64,000 nt of DNA from Solobacterium sp. Its GTDB lineage: Bacteria > Bacillota_I > Bacilli_A > Erysipelotrichales > Erysipelotrichaceae. Positions 51,688 to 58,537 of the stretch are shown here, piece by piece. Position numbers and translations under genes: made by a program. The notes under the pieces are model-generated. The model was not told where the DNA came from and did no database searches. It saw nothing but the letters and a program-made list of their open reading frames with translations. Position 1 is the first letter of the stretch. Each line of letters opens with the position of its first letter. The stretch lies in contig JAFUFO010000034.1 in the NCBI GenBank assembly GCA_017469885.1, positions 1-64,000 on the forward strand. The letters are read 5' to 3'.

Positions 51688-52654
51688 GGTATCGGTAATC
51701 GTTCCGTGCTATAACTGCGCCTCTACGGTAGAGCGGACGCTTGACTGTCTTGCGGCACAGACACTGAAGTCACTGGAACTCATCGTGATCAATGACGGCA
51801 GCACGGACAATACGCTGGATGTTTTGACGGCGTGGAAAGAGGCGCATCCCGATGTCGATATGAAACTCTTCACCAAGGAGAATGAAGGCATCGCGGAGGC
51901 TCGTAATTTCGGCGTGTCCAAAGTGACAGGTGAGTACTTCGGCTTTCTGGACAGTGATGACTATACCTCGCCGGAGATGTTTGAAGAGATGTATACGCTC
52001 GCAAAGAAGGATGATCTGGAGCTGGTTGTTTCGGACTTCTACTGGAAGAATTCCAAAGGGGAGACGTTACAGAAAGAAGGACCGTATGAAGCCGGACAGG
52101 ATATGATGGTCAAACTCTTTGCGGTGCTCTGGGACAAGCTGTATAAAACCTCATTTATCCGTTCATTGGATATCGTGTTTCCAAAAGGTGACCGCTATGA
52201 GGATGCGTGCTACTTGTACTGTCTCTGCTGTCAGGTAAAAAAGATCGGATTTACAAACAAACCGTATGTCCGCTATGTCCAGCAGGAAAAATCCATTACG
52301 CATACCAACAACGATCAGGTCAAAAACATGATCCATGTCTTTGAAATCATCCTGAAGTATTACAAGGATCATGGTTTCTATGAGGAGTATCACGATGCGC
52401 TGGAATATATCCATATCAAGTTTTTCCTTGGAAACAGTTTCCTGCGCAGCGCAAAGATCAAGGATCCCGCTGACCGTAAGGCAACAATCAAAATGGGCTG
52501 GGATCTTCTGAACCGGGAATTTCCGAACTGGCATCAAAATCCGTACCTGAAATCCATGGGCGGAATGAAAAATAAATACTTCTCACTGGTCTATGACTGG
52601 AACGTCGGCTTTTTCGCATGGCTGTTCCATGTGCTCCAGCGGGATAATCTGTAA
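51680..52654 (+). CDS. Family 2 glycosyltransferase
   Basis: A 324-residue GT-A enzyme with VSVIVPCYNCASTVERTLDC, LIVINDGSTDNT, GIAEARNFGV and GFLDSDDYTSPEMF (DXD). The C-terminal half (KLYKTSFIRS, RYEDACYLYCLCC) is the conserved acceptor side of EpsJ-type enzymes. It adds a sugar in repeat-unit assembly. An ACGGAGG site precedes the start, which lies inside the polymerase gene. It is followed after 12 bp by capF. Confidence 0.92.
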   Translation: MPEVSVIVPCYNCASTVERTLDCLAAQTLKSLELIVINDGSTDNTLDVLTAWKEAHPDVDMKLFTKENEGIAEARNFGVSKVTGEYFGFLDSDDYTSPEMFEEMYTLAKKDDLELVVSDFYWKNSKGETLQKEGPYEAGQDMMVKLFAVLWDKLYKTSFIRSLDIVFPKGDRYEDACYLYCLCCQVKKIGFTNKPYVRYVQQEKSITHTNNDQVKNMIHVFEIILKYYKDHGFYEEYHDALEYIHIKFFLGNSFLRSAKIKDPADRKATIKMGWDLLNREFPNWHQNPYLKSMGGMKNKYFSLVYDWNVGFFAWLFHVLQRDNL

Positions 52655-52666
52655 AGAGGCAAACGT

Positions 52667-53878
52667 ATGAATATACTGGTGACCGGCGCAAAGGGATTTG
52701 TCGGAACGAATCTTGTCGAAAATCTGAAGAATATCCGGGATGGAAAAAACCGCACCCGCACGATCGAAGTGGGAGAGATCATGGAATATGATCTCGGCAA
52801 TACGCCCGAAGACCTGCGTGCATTCTGTGCAAAGGCGGATTTTGTCTTTCATCTTGCGGGCGTAAACCGGCCGAAGGATCCGGAAGAATTCATGAAGGGA
52901 AACTTCGGTTTTTCTTCGGAACTGCTTAACACACTGGAACAGGCAGAAAACAAATGCCCGGTCATGCTATCGAGTTCGATTCAGGCTTCGCTTGCCGGAC
53001 GGTTTGAAAACAGTGAATACGGAAAATCCAAGCTGGCAGGGGAGGAACTCTTCTTTGCCTATGGCGAACGGACCGGTGCGCCAGTGCTTGTGTACCGCTT
53101 TCCGAATGTCTTTGGAAAGTGGTGCCGGCCGAATTACAACAGCGCCGTTGCGACCTTCTGTAATAACATTGCCAACGATCTTCCGATCACGGTAAATGAT
53201 CCGTCCACCGAACTGGAACTGGTCTATATCGACGATATCGTGGAAGAAATGCTCGATGCGCTGGAAGGACATGAACACCACTGCGATTATCAGGGACTTT
53301 ACCCGGTCCTGAATCCGCATGGCCGCTACTGCCATGTGCCGATGACCCATACCGTGACACTTGGGAAAATCGTCGATCTTCTCCATGCATTTAAGGCATT
53401 TACCGAAGGCGGAGATATTCCGGAACTGCGTCCGAATTCCTTTGCCAAGAAACTGTTTTCCACATATCTGTCCTATCTTCCGAAAGACAGAATGCATTTT
53501 GCATTGAAGAAAAATGAAGATGTGCGCGGATCGTTTACGGAGATCGTACATACCGAAACCGGCGGACAGATGTCGGTCAATATCAGTAAGCCCGGCATTA
53601 CCAAAGGGCAGCACTGGCACAATACCAAATGGGAAATCTTTGCGGTCGTTTCCGGTCATGCATTAATTCAGGAGCGGAAGCTCGGCAGTGATGAGATCGT
53701 TGAATTTGAAGTGGACGGGGAACATCCGGAGGCAGTCATCATGTGTCCGGGCTATACCCATAACATCATCAATCTTTCTGATACGGAGAATCTCATTACC
53801 CTGATGTGGGCCAATGAGCGCTTTGATTCCAGTCATCCGGATACCTTCTTTGAACCGGTGGTAAGTGAGGAGGGGTAA
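52667..53878 (+). CDS. capF: CapF: UDP-4-keto-6-deoxy-GlcNAc-type epimerase/reductase
   Basis: A 403-residue bifunctional enzyme, the second step to UDP-L-FucNAc. The N-terminal SDR domain has VTGAKGFVGTNL and the YxxxK pair Y118/K122 (EYGKSKLAGEE). The C-terminal cupin domain (from about residue 290) has KGQHWHNTKWEIF with the metal-binding histidines, and CPGYTHNI. This reductase-cupin fusion is specific to CapF. It acts on the CapE product (31110) and feeds CapG (19963). AAAGAGG lies before the ATG. Confidence 0.95.
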   Translation: MNILVTGAKGFVGTNLVENLKNIRDGKNRTRTIEVGEIMEYDLGNTPEDLRAFCAKADFVFHLAGVNRPKDPEEFMKGNFGFSSELLNTLEQAENKCPVMLSSSIQASLAGRFENSEYGKSKLAGEELFFAYGERTGAPVLVYRFPNVFGKWCRPNYNSAVATFCNNIANDLPITVNDPSTELELVYIDDIVEEMLDALEGHEHHCDYQGLYPVLNPHGRYCHVPMTHTVTLGKIVDLLHAFKAFTEGGDIPELRPNSFAKKLFSTYLSYLPKDRMHFALKKNEDVRGSFTEIVHTETGGQMSVNISKPGITKGQHWHNTKWEIFAVVSGHALIQERKLGSDEIVEFEVDGEHPEAVIMCPGYTHNIINLSDTENLITLMWANERFDSSHPDTFFEPVVSEEG

Positions 53879-53880
53879 GC

Positions 53881-55038
53881 ATGAAGATTACCGCATTTGC
53901 CAACTTTTGTGACCCGCAGACCCTGCCGATGTATGAAACGCTGTATGAAAAAAGCGGACATGAACTGATCCTTGCGGCGACAGAGCCGATGGAAGAGCAG
54001 GTTCTGAAACAGGGCTACCCCGATTATCACGAGACAAAGCCGTTTGTTTATAAGCTCTATGAAGAAGCGGATATGCTTTCAAAGGCAAAGGAACTGGCTT
54101 CCCAGAGCGATGTTCTGATCTATGGACATTGTCCGGTAGAGTACTTCAATCTTGCGGTGGATTCCGGAAAACCGGTCTTCCGGCTATCCCAGCATATTTA
54201 CCGGGATGGGAAGACCTATCCGCTGAAGTGGAAGGCATCCTACTATCTGAAACACACACTGGCGTTAAAGAACAAGCCGGTATATCTGCTGTGTCTGGGT
54301 ACCTATACGGCCTATGATTTTTCCCTGACGAATTCCTATAAGGACAAAATGTTTGAATTCGGCGAGTTTACCCCGGTCATTGACTATGACCTTGAAACGC
54401 TGATCAAAACCAAACAGAAAGACCCGGTCAAGATCGTCTGGGTCAATGATCTGCATCCATGGTTTGAACCGGATACCGTCATTGAACTGGCAGAACGCCT
54501 GAAAGATTTGTCCTGTATCTTTGAACTGTACGGAACCGGAGAACTGGCAGAGGAACTGAAACAGAAGACGGAACCGCTTGCCAATGTGACGGTCATCGAA
54601 GATGATTCGCTGTTCATTGTCAACAAGGCACTGACCACGGCAGATATCTTCCTTTCTACGAGCGGTTATAACGAAGGGTGGGGAAATATCCTCAACCGGG
54701 CGATGAATCATGCCTGTGCCTGTGTGGTCAGCACGGCAGTCGGCGCATCCAAAATGATGGGTGACAACGAAAACGGACTGCTTTATGAATACGGCAATCT
54801 GGATGATCTTGAGGCAAAGATCCGGGCACTGATCAGTGATCAGGCAGGCCGGGAAGCGTACAGCCGTGCGGCGTTCATCGCAAACCGCGATGTCTGGAAC
54901 GGTACCCAGGCAGGGGAGCGGCTCTATACGCTCATGGAAGCACTGCTTGCCGGGAAATCATCTCCGTTTACGGAAGGCCTCTGTTCCCCCGCGAAGGTCA
55001 TTACCCATGAGGAGATGACCCGACGGGCGGGACTCTGA
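53881..55038 (+). CDS. Probable GT-B glycosyltransferase
   Basis: A 385-residue protein of GT-B layout. The N-terminal domain opens with KITAFANFCDPQTLPMYETL and the C-terminal domain carries VWVNDLHPWFEP, ELYGTGEL and the donor-loop region STSGYNEGWGNILNRAMNHA. It probably adds a sugar such as FucNAc, since it is directly downstream of capF (2-bp gap, GAGGAGG site). It appears to be the last gene of the operon from 45725, as a palindrome and new start follow. Confidence 0.8.
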   Translation: MKITAFANFCDPQTLPMYETLYEKSGHELILAATEPMEEQVLKQGYPDYHETKPFVYKLYEEADMLSKAKELASQSDVLIYGHCPVEYFNLAVDSGKPVFRLSQHIYRDGKTYPLKWKASYYLKHTLALKNKPVYLLCLGTYTAYDFSLTNSYKDKMFEFGEFTPVIDYDLETLIKTKQKDPVKIVWVNDLHPWFEPDTVIELAERLKDLSCIFELYGTGELAEELKQKTEPLANVTVIEDDSLFIVNKALTTADIFLSTSGYNEGWGNILNRAMNHACACVVSTAVGASKMMGDNENGLLYEYGNLDDLEAKIRALISDQAGREAYSRAAFIANRDVWNGTQAGERLYTLMEALLAGKSSPFTEGLCSPAKVITHEEMTRRAGL

Positions 55039-55063
55039 CTCAACGACTGTATTTGGAAAATTG

Positions 55064-55079
55064 GCGCATTTCAATGCGC
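55064..55079. repeat. Inverted repeat upstream of IspD-like gene
   Basis: GCGCATT at 55064-55070 and AATGCGC at 55073-55079 form a perfect 7-bp inverted repeat with a 2-nt centre. It lies 39 bp before ATG 55118 and just before GATACACTTTTT. It could be an operator, or a weak terminator for the operon ending at 55038. Confidence 0.5.
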
Positions 55080-55117
55080 AATGATACACTTTTTGTGAAT
55101 AAGGAAAGGCGGCACTT

Positions 55118-55831
55118 ATGAATATTGCCTTAATTACCGCAGCCGGTGTCGGCACACGGACGCACCAGCTGGTCCCCAAGCAGTTTCTGAATGTGAATGA
55201 AAAACCGGTCATCATCTATACGATGGAATGTTTCCAGAACCATCCCGAGATCGATGCGATCTATATCGCATGCCTGGAAGGCTGGGAAGGGTTTCTTGAC
55301 CTGTATGCCAAGCAGTATGACATCACCAAACTGAAGAAGATCGTCCGCGGCGGTGCGACCGGACAGGAATCCATTGAAAATGTCCTGGCGGAGATTGCCA
55401 AGGACTGCAAGGATGATGATATCGTGCTTGTCCATGACGGTGCACGGCCGTATCTGCCTGCCCAGGTCATTACCGACAATATTGAAACCTGCCGCAAACA
55501 CGGCAACGGCATCACTGCCATTGACTGTAAGGAAGCGATGCTGGTGACACCGGACAAGATTCAGTCCGAAGTCAGTATTGACCGTGAAACGCTGTACCGC
55601 ACCCAGACGCCCCACAGCATGTATCTCAAGGACATGCTGGAACTGCACGAAGAGGCAAAGAAGAAGGGCATCACCGGGTCGGTCGCAACCTGTACATTGC
55701 TCATTGAATGCGGCCATAAGGTCTGGTTCAACCGCGGTTCGGATTTCAACTTTAAAATCACTTCCAAGGAAGATCTGCTTTTGTTTAAAGCGCTGCTTTC
55801 CGAAAGCATGAATCAGAACTGGCTGAGATAA
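55118..55831 (+). CDS. IspD/TarI-family cytidylyltransferase
   Basis: A 237-residue CTP:alditol-phosphate cytidylyltransferase. Signature segments are ITAAGVGTRTHQLVPKQF (P20-K21-Q22), VHDGARPYLP and RTQTPHSM. IspD (isoprenoid pathway) and TarI/Bcs1 (CDP-ribitol) share these motifs. In a glycan operon next to a LicD-type transferase, activation of a polyol or other phosphate for surface transfer is more likely than an isoprenoid role. There is no TarJ-like reductase beside it; its place is taken by a ThDP enzyme. AAGGAAAGG precedes the ATG. Confidence 0.88.
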   Translation: MNIALITAAGVGTRTHQLVPKQFLNVNEKPVIIYTMECFQNHPEIDAIYIACLEGWEGFLDLYAKQYDITKLKKIVRGGATGQESIENVLAEIAKDCKDDDIVLVHDGARPYLPAQVITDNIETCRKHGNGITAIDCKEAMLVTPDKIQSEVSIDRETLYRTQTPHSMYLKDMLELHEEAKKKGITGSVATCTLLIECGHKVWFNRGSDFNFKITSKEDLLLFKALLSESMNQNWLR

Positions 55832-55850
55832 CAGTAGGAGAATACACAAC

Positions 55851-57635
55851 ATGAATGTATCGGAATATATCGTCAAATATGTGGAACATATCGGCATTGA
55901 TCATGCCTATGTCATTGTCGGCGGGGCAGCCCTCTGGATCTGCAAGGCTCTCAGTAAATCAGAAAAACTGAAGTTCACCTTTACCAATCATGAACAGCCG
56001 GCAGTCATGGGCGCCGACGGCTATGGCCGGATTTCCGGCAAGCCGGGTGTTGCCTTTGTCACAAACGGTCCGGCGCTGACCAATACCGTTACCGGTATGG
56101 CACAGGCCTATGTCGATTCTTCGGCAGTTGTGGTATTCACCGGCAACTCCAGCCTTGCGCACGTCAGATATGAACGTGAGCATAACATGCGGCAGTACGG
56201 CACCCAGGATGTGCGTACCGACCTCATCATGAAGCCGGTCACCAAGAAGTACTATCTCCTGGACGATCCGGCAAAAACCGCAGATGTCCTGCAGGATGCT
56301 TTTGCGACCGCCGCAGGGGGAAGACCCGGTCCGGTATGCATTGATGTGCCGATCAGCGTTCAGGGCGCAGAGTGCCCGTGCGCATTCCCGCCCGAACCGC
56401 TTCCCGCCCCGAAAGAGACCATGACAAAGGATACCGTTCGAGCTGTCCTGAAGACCCTGATGGAATCGAAGCGTCCGCTGATCATGGCCGGTCAGGGCAT
56501 CCGTCTTTCCGGCAGTGTGGAGATGTTCCGGAAGTTTATTGAGCTGATGGACATCCCGGTCATCAATCCCCGCATGGGCATTGATACGATTCAGAGTGAC
56601 AACAAGTATTACGCAGGCCGGATGGGAAACCATGGCTTCCGCTCCGCGCATTTCGCGGCACAGACCTGTGATACGTTACTGGTTCTCGGCAGCCATATGG
56701 CCCCGAATGCGACCGGATACAACATCTGGGATTTCTCCAAGCAGTCTCACAAGATCCTCGTTGAGATCGATCCGAGCGAACTGAACAAATATGAACTGAA
56801 GATCGATGAGACGATTGAAGGTGACCTGCATGAATTCTTCACCAAGGCATTGGAGATCATTGAAGAGGAAGGTCTGAGGGGAAGTCACAGTCACTGGGTT
56901 TCTGTATGCCAGGAATGGCTGAAGACCTATCCGATCATGCAGGAAAAGTATTACGAAGGCGAACTGAATTCCTATCGCCTGGTCGATGCCGTCACAAAGC
57001 AGGCAAAGGAAAACGATATCGTCATCGCGGATACCGGAAGCTCCTGCAGTGTGGTCGCACAGACCTGGCAGGTAAAGGAAGGCCAGCGTGTATTCATTTC
57101 CGGCGGCCTTTCCGGTATGGGCTACTGGGCGACATCGCTTGGTCTTGCGGAGGCAAATAAAGGAAACGGACAGGTCATCTGCTTCGTCGGTGACGGTTCC
57201 CTCCAGATGAATATCCATGAATTTGCGACGATTGAGCGCAATCAGATTCCCATCAAGCTGTTTGTCGTATCCAATGACGGCTACCAGTTTGTCCGCATGT
57301 CGCAGGGAGGATACAACATCAATCCGACCTTTGGTACGGATGTCTCGGACGGTGTCCCGATTCCCAATACCGAAAAGATCACAAAGGCCTATGGGCTGGA
57401 ATACCGCTCCATCCGTTCCGCAGAAGAACTCGAACCGGTGATTCAGGAAGTGCTCTCCATGGAAGGACCGGTGGTCTGTGAGGTTGCGGTCAGTAAGAAT
57501 CTCGAAGTGGAACCGCGCCTTCGTTCCATCGCCAATCCGGACGGAACCTTCCGGATGCCGCACTATGAAGACCTCTACCCGCATCTTCCGGAGGATGTTC
57601 TGAAGGCAGAACTTGAGAAAGCGTTTGAAGAATAA
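55851..57635 (+). CDS. ThDP-dependent acetolactate synthase-like enzyme
   Basis: A 594-residue three-domain thiamine-diphosphate enzyme. The catalytic glutamate is E48 (TNHEQPAVMGADGYGR). The ThDP/Mg motif is GDG at 447-449 with ND at 475-476. The length and central Rossmann domain fit acetolactate synthase/pyruvate oxidase-type carboligases. It belongs to a different branch from the phosphonopyruvate decarboxylase at 2004. Placed between a cytidylyltransferase and LicD it probably makes or extends the carbon skeleton of the activated group, as YerE does for branched sugars. No regulatory ACT subunit is present, which argues against amino-acid synthesis. Confidence 0.85.
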   Translation: MNVSEYIVKYVEHIGIDHAYVIVGGAALWICKALSKSEKLKFTFTNHEQPAVMGADGYGRISGKPGVAFVTNGPALTNTVTGMAQAYVDSSAVVVFTGNSSLAHVRYEREHNMRQYGTQDVRTDLIMKPVTKKYYLLDDPAKTADVLQDAFATAAGGRPGPVCIDVPISVQGAECPCAFPPEPLPAPKETMTKDTVRAVLKTLMESKRPLIMAGQGIRLSGSVEMFRKFIELMDIPVINPRMGIDTIQSDNKYYAGRMGNHGFRSAHFAAQTCDTLLVLGSHMAPNATGYNIWDFSKQSHKILVEIDPSELNKYELKIDETIEGDLHEFFTKALEIIEEEGLRGSHSHWVSVCQEWLKTYPIMQEKYYEGELNSYRLVDAVTKQAKENDIVIADTGSSCSVVAQTWQVKEGQRVFISGGLSGMGYWATSLGLAEANKGNGQVICFVGDGSLQMNIHEFATIERNQIPIKLFVVSNDGYQFVRMSQGGYNINPTFGTDVSDGVPIPNTEKITKAYGLEYRSIRSAEELEPVIQEVLSMEGPVVCEVAVSKNLEVEPRLRSIANPDGTFRMPHYEDLYPHLPEDVLKAELEKAFEE

Positions 57636-57638
57636 ACT

Positions 57639-58451
57639 ATGAGAGAAGTCACACTGGAAGAACAGAAACAGCTGATGCTGGAGATGCTGAAGGATTTTGA
57701 TCAGTTCTGTATTGATCATGATCTTTCCTATTTCCTGACCGGCGGAACGCTGTTAGGGGCAGTCCGGCATAAGGGCTATATTCCCTGGGATGACGACATC
57801 GATGTCGGAATGCCCAGAAATGATTACGAAACGTTCTGGCGCATCTACAACGAGGAAAAGGAAAATCCGAACTATGAATTCGTTTCCTTTCACCAGGAAC
57901 CGGAACTGTATGTTTCTTCCGGGAAACTCGTCGATACAAGAACCGTCATGGAAGAGGCTGTCGACAGTCCGGTCAAACTCGGTGTATACATCGATGTCTT
58001 CCCGCTCGATAACCTCGGCAATACCGAAGAAGAGGCAAAGGCCATGACGGAGCGTCTGCTTAAGGTCCGTCATAAGTTGGACGTACAGAACTGGAAGATC
58101 ATCCCGGAGCGGGCCTGGTATAAGAATCTGGTGATCCGGGCACGGAAGCTGTTCGCAAAGAAGGGTGCACGCAAAGAGCTGATCTTTGATCAGGATATGA
58201 TGTGCCGCCAGTATGCTTCGTCAGAACTGACCACGTATGTCGGCTACCCGTGTGCAGCGATGAAACAGGAACTCCTGAAAGGGGAATGGTACCAGTCCTT
58301 CAAAATTGTGCCGTTTGAACAGTATGCCTTCCGTATTCCAATTGGCTATAACGGCTGTCTGAATGTCTTCTATGGACCAAACTACATGGAACTTCCGCCG
58401 ATTGAAAAGCAGAAGACGCACCATGCCTATAAGGTCTGGTATAAAGATTGA
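57639..58451 (+). CDS. LicD-family phosphotransferase
   Basis: A 270-residue nucleotidyltransferase-fold enzyme that transfers a phosphate-linked group from a CDP/CMP donor to a glycan sugar. The signature is YFLTGGTLLGAVRHKGYIPW followed by DDDID at D51-D55, the metal-binding acidic cluster of LicD and fukutin-type enzymes. LicD moves phosphocholine from CDP-choline; fukutin relatives use CDP-ribitol. Here the donor may be the product of the cytidylyltransferase two genes upstream, or a CMP-phosphonate from the 257-3131 operon. It is the only LicD in the window. Ends at a terminator. Confidence 0.93.
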   Translation: MREVTLEEQKQLMLEMLKDFDQFCIDHDLSYFLTGGTLLGAVRHKGYIPWDDDIDVGMPRNDYETFWRIYNEEKENPNYEFVSFHQEPELYVSSGKLVDTRTVMEEAVDSPVKLGVYIDVFPLDNLGNTEEEAKAMTERLLKVRHKLDVQNWKIIPERAWYKNLVIRARKLFAKKGARKELIFDQDMMCRQYASSELTTYVGYPCAAMKQELLKGEWYQSFKIVPFEQYAFRIPIGYNGCLNVFYGPNYMELPPIEKQKTHHAYKVWYKD

Positions 58452-58455
58452 ACAC

Positions 58456-58480
58456 AAGGTGCGCGCAGGCGTACCTTTTT
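58456..58480 (+). terminator. Rho-independent terminator after LicD
   Basis: AAGGTGCGC at 58456-58464 pairs with GCGTACCTT at 58469-58477 (one G-U pair), followed by TTT and further T. Confidence 0.82.
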
Positions 58481-58524
58481 CGTTATGTGCATATCAGAAC
58501 AGGAATGCGGACTGTGATTTCATG

Positions 58525-58530
58525 TATAAT
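58525..58530 (+). promoter_or_regulatory. Putative -10 box, leaderless start of sulfatase-fold gene
   Basis: TATAAT ends 7 nt before ATG 58538 with no ribosome-binding site. The ATG opens a clear signal-like sequence, which supports it over in-frame ATG or GTG codons upstream. The preceding gene is closed by a terminator at 58480. Confidence 0.55.
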
Positions 58531-58537
58531 ACAGTGT

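Noticed and set aside
55851-57635. A second phosphonopyruvate decarboxylase
   Set aside because: It is about 220 residues longer than the enzyme at 2004 and has the three-domain acetolactate synthase layout, so a different reaction is more likely.
56676-57719. Minus-strand open frame (347 codons) opposite the ThDP enzyme
   Set aside because: The ThDP enzyme has intact catalytic and cofactor motifs on the plus strand.
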